Shown here: positions 1 through 8,920 of the stretch, piece after piece
Layout: every line of letters begins with the position of its first letter
Position numbering within the stretch: the stretch's first letter is position 1
Assembly: GCA_026692665.1 (NCBI GenBank)
Contig: JAPLOF010000047.1
Span: 1-46,709, forward strand
From: Planctomycetota bacterium
GTDB taxonomy: Bacteria; Planctomycetota; UBA1135; GCA-002686595
Reading direction: 5' to 3'
Length of the DNA: 46,709 bases
Translations under genes and position numbers: made by a program
The notes under the pieces: generated by a model
Seen by the model: the letters and a program-made list of their open reading frames with translations, nothing else
The model's database searches: none
Told to the model about the DNA's origin: nothing

Positions 1-18
1 CTGGCTCCGTACCTCCGA

Positions 19-1998
19 CTACCGCACGCCCCGCGACGACAGCGTCACCCGCGTCTCGTCGCGCTTGCCGTCCCTCTCGAAGGCGACCAGCACGACGTCG
101 CCCGGCTTGTAGTACTGCAGCGCGTACGTCAGGTCGTACACGTTCGCGACCTTCACCTCGCCGATCGTGAGCAGCACGTCGCCGGCCAGGAACCCGGCCC
201 GTTCCGCCGGCGAACCCGAGGACGTGCCGTCGATCTTCACGCCCGGACCCTCGAACGCGTAGTTCGGGATCGAGCCGAACCAGGCGTTGAAGCCCGACGC
301 GACGCGCTTCTCGCCTTCGGGCGCGGGCGGCGGCTCGACGAACGCGAGGCCCGGCGCCGCGGTCATGCGCCGCACGAGGTCCTCCGCGAGTTCGACCACG
401 CGCGCCGCGCCCTCGGCCTCGAAGCGCTCGGTGTCGTCCGTCGGCTTGTGGTAGTCGGTGTGCAGTCCCGAGAAGAGGTGGAGCACCGGCTTCTTGCGCT
501 TCGCGAACGTCGCATGGTCGCTGCTGCCGGCCATCGCCGACGCGGAAGCGTTCACCGAGAGCTCGAGCTCCGCCGCCGGCCCAGCCTGCGCGAGCCAGCT
601 CGGGAACTCCGCGGCCGATCCGGCGCCGAGCACCTGCAGCTTGCCGCCGCCCGCGCGCCCGACCATGTCGAGGTTCACGTTGCCGACGACGCGCGCGAAA
701 GGCACGGTCGGATGCTCGGCCCACCACTCGCTGCCGAGCAGTCCGAGCTCCTCGCCCGACCACAGCGCGACCAGCACGTCGCAGGCGGGCTTCGAACCGG
801 CGCGCAGCTCGCGCGCGATCTCGAGCACGGCCGCGGTGCCGCTCGCGTTGTCGTCCGCGCCGTTGTGGATCGCGCGCACGCCCGGCGCCAGCGAGCCCGT
901 GCCGCCGTAGCCGAGGTGATCGTAGTGCGCGCCCAGGACGACGGTGCGCGTGCGATCCTGTCCCGGCACGATCCCGAGGACGTTCACCGCGCTGCCGTGG
1001 CCGCGCTCGACGTCCGCGGAGAGCGTGAAGGCGCGCGAGTCGACCTGATCGGCGCGCGCGGGCTTCGATTCGAGGTCGCGCGTCCACTCCGCGAGTCCCG
1101 GGCCGAAGACCCGCTGCGCGTCCTTCCAGGCCAGCGCGATGCACGGGATGCCGGCGCGTCCGCTGCCGCCCTCGTGGAAGGCGAGCACGGGCTGGCCGGT
1201 GTCGGACGGATGCTGCAGGAGCACGACGGCGGCGGCGCCCCGGCGCTTCGCGTTCATGACCTTGATGAAGACGAGGCCGGCATTCACGAACGGGTCGCCG
1301 GCCGCGACGAGCTGCATGTCGCCGTGCGCGCGCGCGGGCGTGTCGGACGCCGCGGTCGCGTGGGGATTCGCGGGAGGATTCGCGGGGGCGGCGCCGGGGC
1401 CCGCGGACTTCGGAGCGGCGTGCGGATCCGGCGCGGCGGCCTGGCGGTCGGGGGCCCCGTGCGGACTCGCGGGGACCTCCGCGGATCCGGCCGGCGCAGC
1501 CGGCGGACTCTTGGGGGTCCCGCGCACCAGGACGACGATCTTGCCCTGGAGATCACGGCCCGCGAAGTCGTCCCAGGCACGCGCGGAGAGCTCGATGCCG
1601 TAGCCGCAGTACGCGACCGGCCCGCTCACGCTTCCCTTCTCGGAGCAGAAGAGCGGCGCGAGGCTCTGCGCGCCCTCGCCGACGCGCACGCCGGCCGCGA
1701 CCTCGAGCCCGGATCCGCCGCCCGAGCGCGGCTCCAGCGGCACGGAGAACTCCTGCTCGTACGAGCCCCGGTCGCCCGCCGGCTCGAGGCCCAGCGCGCG
1801 CAGGCGCTCCGCGAGCCAGCGCCCGGCGACGAGACCTTCCTCCGTGCCCGCGCGACGTCCTTCGCGCGCGTCGTCCGCGAGCCAGGCGACGTCGTCGTGG
1901 AGGCGCTGCGCGGGGCTCGGTCCGTTCTTCGCGGAGTCTGCGGACTGGCAGGCGACGAGGCCGAGAAGGGCGATGCCGAGGGTGGTTTGGGCGCGCAT
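19..1998 (-). CDS. M28 family aminopeptidase-like lipoprotein with PA and PDZ domains
   Basis: Predicted secreted zinc peptidase that trims peptides outside the cytoplasm. The N-terminus is a lipoprotein signal ending LGLVAC with the lipid cysteine at residue 17. A protease-associated (PA) region follows, then an M28 core with the usual zinc ligands in order: GAHYDHLG, HNGADDNASG, SGEELGLLGS, NVNLDMVGR and the HTDYHKPTDD end motif. The last ~90 residues form a PDZ domain (GSPAERAGFLAGD). The PA region is split by ~60 low-complexity residues rich in Pro, Ala and His (about 165-225), with PHGAP- and PHAAP-type units. At 659 residues it is longer than simple M28 enzymes because of the PA, insert and PDZ. 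The ATG at 1998 gives a clean signal peptide. It is divergent from the MBL gene across 41 bp. Family assignment is firm; the substrate is unknown. Confidence 0.93.
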   Translation of the reverse strand: MRAQTTLGIALLGLVACQSADSAKNGPSPAQRLHDDVAWLADDAREGRRAGTEEGLVAGRWLAERLRALGLEPAGDRGSYEQEFSVPLEPRSGGGSGLEVAAGVRVGEGAQSLAPLFCSEKGSVSGPVAYCGYGIELSARAWDDFAGRDLQGKIVVLVRGTPKSPPAAPAGSAEVPASPHGAPDRQAAAPDPHAAPKSAGPGAAPANPPANPHATAASDTPARAHGDMQLVAAGDPFVNAGLVFIKVMNAKRRGAAAVVLLQHPSDTGQPVLAFHEGGSGRAGIPCIALAWKDAQRVFGPGLAEWTRDLESKPARADQVDSRAFTLSADVERGHGSAVNVLGIVPGQDRTRTVVLGAHYDHLGYGGTGSLAPGVRAIHNGADDNASGTAAVLEIARELRAGSKPACDVLVALWSGEELGLLGSEWWAEHPTVPFARVVGNVNLDMVGRAGGGKLQVLGAGSAAEFPSWLAQAGPAAELELSVNASASAMAGSSDHATFAKRKKPVLHLFSGLHTDYHKPTDDTERFEAEGAARVVELAEDLVRRMTAAPGLAFVEPPPAPEGEKRVASGFNAWFGSIPNYAFEGPGVKIDGTSSGSPAERAGFLAGDVLLTIGEVKVANVYDLTYALQYYKPGDVVLVAFERDGKRDETRVTLSSRGVR

Positions 1999-2007
1999 GG
2001 GGCCGAC

Positions 2008-2013
2008 ATGCTA
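2008..2013 (-). promoter_or_regulatory. Candidate -10 box (TAGCAT) of a leaderless promoter
   Basis: TAGCAT fits the TANNNT -10 pattern and ends 9 nt before the ATG of the M28 gene. There is no purine-rich ribosome binding site in those 9 nt. Transcription would begin at or next to the start codon. This is inferred from pattern and spacing only. Confidence 0.45.
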
Positions 2014-2027
2014 GCGCGCGCCTCGGG

Positions 2028-2033
2028 TACAGT
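2028..2033 (+). promoter_or_regulatory. Candidate -10 box (TACAGT) of a leaderless promoter
   Basis: TACAGT lies exactly 6 nt before the GTG of the MBL hydrolase. The spacer CCGCAC cannot serve as a ribosome binding site. The box faces the opposite -10 box at 2008-2013, so the two divergent promoters must overlap. Confidence 0.5.
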
Positions 2034-2039
2034 CCGCAC

Positions 2040-2828
2040 GTGCACATCCAGGTCCTGTCGAGCGGCAGCGAAGGCAATTCGACGCTCGTGCGGGCGGGCG
2101 AGGTGGCGGCCCTCGTCGACGCCGGCCTGGGCCGCGAGGCGATGCTCGGGCGCCTCGAGGTCGCGCGCCTCGGGCCGGGCGCGATCCAGCACGTCCTGGT
2201 GACGCATGGCCACCTGGACCACGCGCGCTCGGCCGGCCTCGTGGCGAAGCGCGAGCGCGCGACCCTGCACGCGGCGGATTCGATGCTGACGCACCCCTGG
2301 GCTCGCCGGGCCAAGACGTGCGCGGCGCTCGCCATCGGACGCGACAGTCCGCTCGCGTCCCGGACCGGCGGCGACGAAATGCGCGTGCGCAGCGTGCCGA
2401 TCCCCCACGACTGCGACCCGACGGTCGCGTTCCGCTTCGAGCACGAGGGCCGCGTCGCCGCGATCCTGACCGACATCGGCCGACCGGACGCGGAGGTCGC
2501 GCGCCAGCTCGGAGGAGCGCACGTGCTCGTGCTCGAGTTCAACTACGACCCCGAGCTGATGGCGCGCGGACCCTACCCGGCCGTCCTGCAGCGGCGGATC
2601 GCCGGCGGGCGCGGCCACATGTCCAACGCGCAGGGCGCCGAGATGCTCGAGCTCTTGGCGTCCGAGAACCTCCACACGCTGGTCCTGGCGCACATCTCGC
2701 AGAAGACGAACCGGCCGGACATCGCCCTCGAGACGGCCCACGCGACCCTCGAGCGCCTGGGGATCGCGAACCGGGTCCGCGTCCTCGCCGCGCCCCAGCA
2801 CGAAGCGCTGCCGAACCTCCCCGTGTGA
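2040..2828 (+). CDS. MBL-fold metallo-hydrolase, WalJ/YycJ-like
   Basis: A 262-residue metallo-beta-lactamase-fold hydrolase. It opens with the LSSGSEGNST signature of the WalJ/YycJ group. The metal motif THGHLDH is at residues 55-61. Further ligands are likely in PIPHDCD, the LTDIG aspartate and LVLAHIS near the C-terminus. YycJ-type proteins are cytoplasmic and are thought to act as nucleases or phosphodiesterases; the exact reaction here is not shown by the sequence. The start is GTG, just after a -10-like box, with no ribosome binding site. The next gene begins 19 nt downstream on the same strand. Family call is good, substrate unknown. Confidence 0.9.
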   Translation: MHIQVLSSGSEGNSTLVRAGEVAALVDAGLGREAMLGRLEVARLGPGAIQHVLVTHGHLDHARSAGLVAKRERATLHAADSMLTHPWARRAKTCAALAIGRDSPLASRTGGDEMRVRSVPIPHDCDPTVAFRFEHEGRVAAILTDIGRPDAEVARQLGGAHVLVLEFNYDPELMARGPYPAVLQRRIAGGRGHMSNAQGAEMLELLASENLHTLVLAHISQKTNRPDIALETAHATLERLGIANRVRVLAAPQHEALPNLPV

Positions 2829-2833
2829 GCCGC

Positions 2834-2839
2834 TATCCT
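2834..2839 (+). promoter_or_regulatory. Candidate -10 box (TATCCT) before the cytochrome/DUF1080 gene
   Basis: TATCCT fits TANNNT and ends 8 nt before the ATG at 2848, inside the 19-nt gap after the MBL gene. It may give the large gene its own leaderless transcript, in addition to read-through from upstream. Confidence 0.4.
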
Positions 2840-2847
2840 GGCGGGCG

Positions 2848-5800
2848 ATGGTCACGACCCTCGCCGCACGGCACCTCTTCCTCGCCCTCGCGCCCGCGCT
2901 GCCGCTCCAGGGCCTGGGCGGCTTGCCCACGTCCGGCGGCCCCGTCATCGCGCCGAAGGACCTGACGTCGCGCTTCGACGTGCCGATCGGCCTGTCGGTG
3001 AAGCTGTGGGCCGAGTCGCCGAAGCTCTACAACCCGACCGCGATCGACGTCGACTCTCAGGGGCGCGTGTGGGTCGCGGAAGGCGTGAACTATCGCAAGT
3101 GGGGCGGCCGCAACCCGGGCCGGGAGCATCCGGGCGGTGAGCGGATCGTGATCCTCGGCGATCCCGACGGCAATGCCGTCGCGACCACCTCGCAGGTCTT
3201 CGTGCAGGATCCGGACCTCGTCGTCCCGCTCGGGATCTGCGTCTCCGGCGCACGTGTGTTCGTGAGCTGCTCGCCGAACCTCTACGTGTACACGGACAAC
3301 GACCAGGACGGCGTGTCGGATTCGCGCGCCACCTTCCTGACCGGGTTCGGCGGCCACGATCACGATCACGGCCTGCACTCCGTCGTCCTCGGACCGGACA
3401 TGTCGCTGTGGTTCAACACGGGCAACGCGGGGCCGCACCTCGTGGCCGACAAGGACGGGTGGAACCTGCGCTCGGGCTCCCTGTACCGCGACGGCGGCGC
3501 GCAGAGCGCCGACAACCGCCCGGGGCTCGTGTCCGACGACGGGCGTGTGTGGACCGGCGGGCTCGTGCTGCGCATCGACCCGAACGGTCGCGGGCTCGCC
3601 GTGCGAGCGCACAACTTCCGCAACAACTACGAGCTCGCGCTGGACTCGTACGGCAACGTCTACCAGAGCGACAACGACGACGACGGCAATCAGGGTTGTC
3701 GCGCGCTGTGGTGCATGGAAGGCGCGAACCACGGCTACTTCTCGGCCGACGGATCGCGCACGTGGGTGTCGGATCGCCGCCCGGGCCAGGACACGTGGAC
3801 CGCGCACTGGCACCAGGACGATCCCGGCGTGGCGCCAGCCGGGACGCGCCTCGGCGCGGGTGGACCGACGGGCGTCGCCGTCTACGAGAGCGAGGTGCTC
3901 GGGTACGACCTCGACGGCCGCGTGCTGTGCGCGGATGCGGGCGCGGGCAAGGTCTACGCGCTGCGACCGCGCGCGAAAGGCGCCGGGATCGAGCTCGAGC
4001 CGGGCGTCCTGATCGCAGCCAAGGCCGACGCGCCCGAGAGCGAGCGCGCGGGTTGGTTCCGGCCGAGCGACGTGGCCGTCGGACCGGACGGGACGATCTT
4101 CGTCGCCGACTGGTCGGATCCGGGCGTAGGCGGACACGCCGCGGGCGATCGCGAGGCCTACGGACGGATCCTGCGGATCGTGCCGACCGGACAGTGGATC
4201 TACCCGACGAAGCTCGAGCTCTCGCACGGGCCTGGCCGCATCGAGGCGCTGGCGAATCCGGCCCCGAGCGTGCGTGGGATCGTCGCTCGCGCCATCGCCG
4301 CCGAGCGCGATCCCACGGTCGAAGCGCGCCTGCGCGCGTCCCTCGGGAACACGGAGAAGCGGCTCGCGGCCCGCACGATCTGGATCGCGGCGCGCTTCGA
4401 GCGCCTCGTCCCGGACGTGACGCGCATCGCGCTCTCGCACGAGGAACCCGATCTGCGGATCACCGCCGTCCGCGCGCTGCGCGCCGCGGGCGTGGACATC
4501 CTGCAGCACGGGGAGAAGCTCGCCGTCGACAAGTCCCCCGCCGTCCGCCGCGAGCTCGCCGTCGCGCTGCGCGGCGTTCCCCTCGAGAAGAGTCGTGCGT
4601 TCCTGTTGGCGCTCGCGCGCGGCTACGACGGCGCGGACCGCGCGTACCTCGAAGCGTTTGGCCTCGCGGCCGAGGGCCACGAGGCTGCGCTCTGGCCCGA
4701 TCTCGTGCGCGAGCTCGGCCACGAGGACCCCTTGCGCTGGTCGCCGCGGTTCGCGGGTCTCGCCTGGCGCCTGCACCCCGAAGCCGCGGTGCCGGGCTTC
4801 GCGGCGCGCGCGCGCACCGACACGCTGCCGCTGGCCGAACGCCGCCGCACGATCGACGGGCTCGCCTTCGTGCGCTCGCGCGCCGCGGGCGAGGCCATGG
4901 TCGACCTGGCGATCTCCGGTCCCGAGGACACGCGCGAGCTGGCGCGCTGGTGGGTGCTCGACCGCGACCAGAACGACTGGAAGGGCTTCGACCTCGCGCG
5001 CCAGGTCGGCGGTGCCGACGAAAAGGGCGTGCTGGTCTGGTCGAGCCCGATCGTGCGCAAGGGAAGCGTCGACGTGGACGTCGACGTCACGGGAGCGAAG
5101 AAGCTGTGGCTCGTCGCGACCGAAGGGAACGACGGCCAGTCCGCGGACTGGATCGACTGGCTCGAGCCGCGGGTCGCGCACGCTGGGGGCATCGCCAAGC
5201 TGGCGGAGATCCCCTGGGTGCGCGCCGATGCGGCCTGGGGCCAGACGCAACGCGGGAAGAACTGCACCGGCGGACCGATCGTGGTCGACGGGAAGACCTG
5301 GGCAGAGGGCCTCGGGTCGCACGCCTACTCGGTCACCGAATTCGACCTGCCCGCGGGATCGACGCGCTTCACGGCGAAGGCGGCCGTGGACGATTCCGGA
5401 TCGAAGCAGGGCCGGAGCGACGTGGAGTTCCAGGTCCTCCTGGACGAGGGCGTCCTGCAGGCGCGCGTGCGCGAGCTCTCGCGCGTGCTTTCGAACGCGG
5501 ACGCCGCGAATGCGGACGTCGAAGCCGCCGCGGAGGCCCTGTGCGAAACCCGCGAGGGCGGGCTCGAGGTGATCCGGCTGGCCAAGACGGGGAAGCTGTC
5601 GGCGGCGGCGCACGCGGCGGTTTCCAAGCGCATCTTCCGCTCGCCCGACCTGGCCGTGCGCGCGCTGGCCAGCGCGCAGTTCGAGCGCGCGACGGCGAGC
5701 GGGACTCCGCTGCCTTCCGTCGCCGAGCTGGCGCGCATGGAAGGTTCGGCCGCGCGCGGGGCGAGCCTCTTCTTCGGCCAGGCGACGTGCGCCCAGTGCC

Positions 5801-6747
5801 ACGCGTTCCACGGCCGCGGCGCCGACATCGGGCCCGATCTCTCGGCCGTGCGGCAGAAGTACGCGCGGGAGGGACTGCTCGACGCCATGCTGAACCCGAG
5901 CGCCAGCATCGCCTTCGGCTACGACACGTGGCTGGTCGAGACGAAGGACGAGGAGCTGTACACGGGGTTCGTGGTGCGCGACGGCGACGAGCTGGTCCTG
6001 CGCGACACGACAGGCCGACGCCACGCGATTCCCTCGGGCGAGATCGCGACGCGCGCGCGGCAGACCGTGTCCGCGATGCCGGACGGCGTGGCGCTCGGGC
6101 TCGGCCCCCAAGAGATCGCCGACGTGCTCGCGCTGCTCACCAGCGACCCCACGGCCCCTGGCACTCCGGGCGAACGCGTCGTCCTGTTCGATGGCGGCGA
6201 CCTGTCGCAGTGGACGTTTCACCTCAGCGACCCCGCGAAGGGCGTGGCGGACGTGTGGAGCGTGCAAGACGGCATCCTGCGCTGCTCCGGATCTCCCGCG
6301 GGCTACCTGAAGACCAAGGAGACCTTCACGAACTTCGTCCTCGAGCTCGATTGGCGTTTCGACGCCACGAAAGGCGCCGGGAACAGCGGGGTGCTCCTGC
6401 GCCGGACCGGACCCGACAAGGTCTGGCCGCGGTCGATCGAGGCCCAGCTGATGAGCCGCAACGCGGGCGACATCTGGAACATCGACGCCGTGCCGATGGT
6501 GGTCGCGCCCGAGCGGACCGAGGGCCGCCACACCGAGAAGCTGCGGCCCTCGAACGAGAAGCCGCTCGGGGAGTGGAACCACTACAAGATCACGCTCGAC
6601 GGCGGCGAGCTGACGCTCGAAGTGAACGGCGAAGTGCAGAACCGGGCCAGCTGGTGCGAGGAGATCGCGGGCGAGATCTGCCTGCAGAGCGAGGGCGCCT
6701 GGATCGAGTTCCGGAACGTCGTGCTGACGAAGCTCGCGCGGCGCTGA
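2848..6747 (+). CDS. PVC-type cytochrome c / NPCBM / DUF1080 multidomain secreted protein
   Basis: A 1299-residue exported protein. A hydrophobic N-terminus (about residues 1-25) looks like a signal peptide. A PVC-type membrane-bound dehydrogenase propeller covers about 40-440 (PTAIDVDSQGRVWVAE near its start). HEAT-like helices follow (about 450-700). An NPCBM-like carbohydrate-binding region (about 730-870) carries WAEGLGSHAYSVTEFDLP. A class I cytochrome c domain has the heme motif CAQCH at 981-985 and a likely axial Met in the SAMPDGVA segment. The last ~190 residues, from VVLFDGGDLSQW at about 1112, are a DUF1080 (3-keto-disaccharide hydrolase) domain. In planctomycetes such proteins are linked to oxidation and cleavage of sugars or glycosides in the periplasm; that role is inferred. 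The MBL gene lies 19 nt upstream. The family call is firm; the reaction is not known. Confidence 0.92.
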   Translation: MVTTLAARHLFLALAPALPLQGLGGLPTSGGPVIAPKDLTSRFDVPIGLSVKLWAESPKLYNPTAIDVDSQGRVWVAEGVNYRKWGGRNPGREHPGGERIVILGDPDGNAVATTSQVFVQDPDLVVPLGICVSGARVFVSCSPNLYVYTDNDQDGVSDSRATFLTGFGGHDHDHGLHSVVLGPDMSLWFNTGNAGPHLVADKDGWNLRSGSLYRDGGAQSADNRPGLVSDDGRVWTGGLVLRIDPNGRGLAVRAHNFRNNYELALDSYGNVYQSDNDDDGNQGCRALWCMEGANHGYFSADGSRTWVSDRRPGQDTWTAHWHQDDPGVAPAGTRLGAGGPTGVAVYESEVLGYDLDGRVLCADAGAGKVYALRPRAKGAGIELEPGVLIAAKADAPESERAGWFRPSDVAVGPDGTIFVADWSDPGVGGHAAGDREAYGRILRIVPTGQWIYPTKLELSHGPGRIEALANPAPSVRGIVARAIAAERDPTVEARLRASLGNTEKRLAARTIWIAARFERLVPDVTRIALSHEEPDLRITAVRALRAAGVDILQHGEKLAVDKSPAVRRELAVALRGVPLEKSRAFLLALARGYDGADRAYLEAFGLAAEGHEAALWPDLVRELGHEDPLRWSPRFAGLAWRLHPEAAVPGFAARARTDTLPLAERRRTIDGLAFVRSRAAGEAMVDLAISGPEDTRELARWWVLDRDQNDWKGFDLARQVGGADEKGVLVWSSPIVRKGSVDVDVDVTGAKKLWLVATEGNDGQSADWIDWLEPRVAHAGGIAKLAEIPWVRADAAWGQTQRGKNCTGGPIVVDGKTWAEGLGSHAYSVTEFDLPAGSTRFTAKAAVDDSGSKQGRSDVEFQVLLDEGVLQARVRELSRVLSNADAANADVEAAAEALCETREGGLEVIRLAKTGKLSAAAHAAVSKRIFRSPDLAVRALASAQFERATASGTPLPSVAELARMEGSAARGASLFFGQATCAQCHAFHGRGADIGPDLSAVRQKYAREGLLDAMLNPSASIAFGYDTWLVETKDEELYTGFVVRDGDELVLRDTTGRRHAIPSGEIATRARQTVSAMPDGVALGLGPQEIADVLALLTSDPTAPGTPGERVVLFDGGDLSQWTFHLSDPAKGVADVWSVQDGILRCSGSPAGYLKTKETFTNFVLELDWRFDATKGAGNSGVLLRRTGPDKVWPRSIEAQLMSRNAGDIWNIDAVPMVVAPERTEGRHTEKLRPSNEKPLGEWNHYKITLDGGELTLEVNGEVQNRASWCEEIAGEICLQSEGAWIEFRNVVLTKLARR

Positions 6748-6887
6748 TCCGGCGGGGCTCGAGCAGGGCTCGGACCTTCCGGGTCGGGCGCGAGGCACGT
6801 GCGCTTCGGGATCGCGACGCGCTTCGGGGACGTCCATGCGGTGGAAATGGCGCCGCGTTCCCCCGCCGTGCACGCGACCGACGCTCG

Positions 6888-7601
6888 TCAGCCGCGCTTC
6901 AGCGGTTCCATCCGGTGGAACACGCTCCAGCGCACGATCGCCCACAGCGCGATGAAGGCGTCCTTGAGGCCGATCTTCTTGCCCTCGGAGTAATCGCGGC
7001 CGGCGTAGCTGATCGGGACCTCGTACACACGGGCGCGCAGCTTCGCGACCTTGGCTGCGAACTCGGGCTCGACGGCGAACGTGCGCGACTGGATCTGGAT
7101 CCGGTCGGCCACCTCGCGCCGGAAGACCTTGTAGCAGGTCTCCATGTCGGACAGGTTCAGGTTGGTGAACATGTTGGACGCCGTCGTCAGCATGCGATTG
7201 CCGACGTAGTGCCAGTAGAGGTGCACGCGCGCGTAGCGACCGCCGAGGAAGCGGCTGCCGAACACGACGTCGGCCTTCCCCTCCTCGATCGGACGCAGGA
7301 GCGCGGCGTAGTCGTTCGGGTCGTACTCGAGGTCCGCGTCCTGGATGAGGACGACATCGCCCGTCACTTTCGTGAAGCCCGTCGAGAGCGCGGCGCCCTT
7401 GCCCGCGTTCACCTCGTGGTGGAAGCAGCGCACGTTGGGGTACTGCCGCTCGAGCTCGCCCATGATCTCGCGCGAACGGTCGCGCGAACCGTCGTTCACG
7501 AGGACGATCTCCTTCTCGAACGGCGTCGCCTGGACGCGGCGCACGATTTCCGCGAGGGTCTTCTCCTCGTTGTAGACCGGGATCACGACGGACAGCTTCA
7601 C
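6888..7601 (-). CDS. GT2 glycosyltransferase, dolichol-phosphate-mannosyltransferase-like
   Basis: A 237-residue family 2 glycosyltransferase. It begins LSVVIPVYNEEKTLAEI, has the nucleotide-sugar motif LVNDGSRDRS and the metal-binding QDADLEYDP (DxD-type). GSRFLGGRYARV and the later METCYKVFRR fit the DPM1-like subgroup that loads a sugar onto a polyprenyl phosphate. There is no C-terminal membrane segment, as in short DPM1 forms. The start is GTG at 7601, 10 nt after the upstream glycosyltransferase stop. It is last in a run of four glycosyltransferase genes, so it probably supplies lipid-linked sugar for surface glycans. Confidence 0.92.
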   Translation of the reverse strand: MKLSVVIPVYNEEKTLAEIVRRVQATPFEKEIVLVNDGSRDRSREIMGELERQYPNVRCFHHEVNAGKGAALSTGFTKVTGDVVLIQDADLEYDPNDYAALLRPIEEGKADVVFGSRFLGGRYARVHLYWHYVGNRMLTTASNMFTNLNLSDMETCYKVFRREVADRIQIQSRTFAVEPEFAAKVAKLRARVYEVPISYAGRDYSEGKKIGLKDAFIALWAIVRWSVFHRMEPLKRG

Positions 7602-7611
7602 GCGCGCACCA

Positions 7612-8910
7612 TCAGCCTTTCGGGTCCGGCAGCGAATCGGCCGGGAACGCGGTGTCGAGACCGAAGAACGACTCCATGCCGCGCTGGAGCTCGCCGTAGC
7701 CCTTCTCGCCCTCGATGCACCAGTGGGGCTTGAGGAACAACCGGAAGATCTCCGCGTCGGTCCTGCGGCGCTTCGACTGGACGACTTTGCGCCGCCCCAT
7801 CCAGTGATCCCAGCGGCCGAGGAGATCGTTCACCCCGATCAGGTCCGCGGCCGCGATGCGGCGCACGAGGACCTCCTCGTCCAGCTTGTGGTGAGCCTTC
7901 TCCAGCATGCGCTGGAAGAACCCCGACTTCGGGTTCGTGGCGGATTCGATGCGGAACTCCTCGTCGCGCGCGTGCAGCCCCGACACCATCCACGTGCGGC
8001 GCGTGTGCAGCGCCAGCATGGGCGCCAGCACCGCACGCAGGTTCGCGTCGTCGTAGTTCTTGAAGCACGCGAGCAGCGGATTGCGCGTCTGCAGCAGCCG
8101 GATCATCTCCGCCGGCAGCCGCTTGCTGGTGCTGGAATGGTGGTGCCAGCACACGGCGGTCGGGACGTAGCGCGTCTCGTGCCCCTGCACCCACGTGCGC
8201 CATCCCAGGTCGACGTCCTCGTAATAGGCGAAGAACTCCGGGTCGAATCCGCCGACGTCGCGGTACACGCTGGCCGACATCGCCATCGCGCCGCCGCACG
8301 CGAAGAGGGTCTTCACGGGCACGTCGAACTCCGGGCCGGGCTCGACGTTGTAGCCGCGCTGGATCCCGATGCCGTGGAAGTTCATGCCGCCGCCGGCGGA
8401 GTTCATGAGCTTGCCGTCCCACGAGTACATCTTCGCGGTCGTGGATGCGCACTCTCCGCGGACGATGGGCGCGACGAGCTCCTTCAGCCAGGGCTTCGCC
8501 ACGCGCATGTCGTTGTTCAGGAAGACGAGCACCTCCGGCTTCGCGGCGAGGGACGCGCCCTGATTGCAGCCCTCCGCGAAACCGACGTTGCGCTCGTTGA
8601 CGTCGAGGCGCACCCAGGCGTGCTTCGCGCGCATCTCGTCGACGCTGCCGTCGTCGCTGCCGTTGTTGACCAGCACGACCTCGAGCCGGTCCTTGGGATA
8701 GTCGAGCGCGGCGAGGCTCTCGAAGCAGCCCTTCAGGTGGTGCTTGCCGTTCAGGTTCAGGATCACGATCGAGACGCGCGGCAGGTTGCGCTCCGCGACC
8801 GCAGGTCCGGGGGTCACGACGAGATCCGGGGCCGGCGCGTTCGAGAGCCCGGCGCGCGCGGCCGGAGCGGGGCCCGGCCGGCCCGCGAGCTTGTCGAGGA
8901 TCTTCTTCAC
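7612..8910 (-). CDS. GT2 glycosyltransferase, rhamnosyltransferase-like
   Basis: A 432-residue family 2 glycosyltransferase of the WcaA/rhamnosyltransferase type. After ~45 Ala/Pro-rich residues the fold starts at VSIVILNLNGKHHLKGC. Motifs include LVNNGSDDGS, NERNVGFAEGCNQG, FLNNDMRV (the DxD position) and FDPEFFAYYEDVDLGWR, typical of the acceptor and catalytic-base region. The open frame runs farther upstream, but that part overlaps the preceding gene and does not look like protein. The GTG at 8910 is preceded by GAGGA about 8 nt away and lies 10 nt after the preceding stop, so I chose it. The ~150 C-terminal residues are specific to this subgroup. Sugar and acceptor are unknown. Confidence 0.9.
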   Translation of the reverse strand: MKKILDKLAGRPGPAPAARAGLSNAPAPDLVVTPGPAVAERNLPRVSIVILNLNGKHHLKGCFESLAALDYPKDRLEVVLVNNGSDDGSVDEMRAKHAWVRLDVNERNVGFAEGCNQGASLAAKPEVLVFLNNDMRVAKPWLKELVAPIVRGECASTTAKMYSWDGKLMNSAGGGMNFHGIGIQRGYNVEPGPEFDVPVKTLFACGGAMAMSASVYRDVGGFDPEFFAYYEDVDLGWRTWVQGHETRYVPTAVCWHHHSSTSKRLPAEMIRLLQTRNPLLACFKNYDDANLRAVLAPMLALHTRRTWMVSGLHARDEEFRIESATNPKSGFFQRMLEKAHHKLDEEVLVRRIAAADLIGVNDLLGRWDHWMGRRKVVQSKRRRTDAEIFRLFLKPHWCIEGEKGYGELQRGMESFFGLDTAFPADSLPDPKG

Positions 8911-8920
8911 GGACGCTTCC

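Noticed and set aside
2833..6945. A 1370-codon minus-strand frame opposite the cytochrome/DUF1080 gene
   Set aside because: Shadow of the real plus-strand gene; composition is Arg/Val/Asp-rich and no motif is seen.
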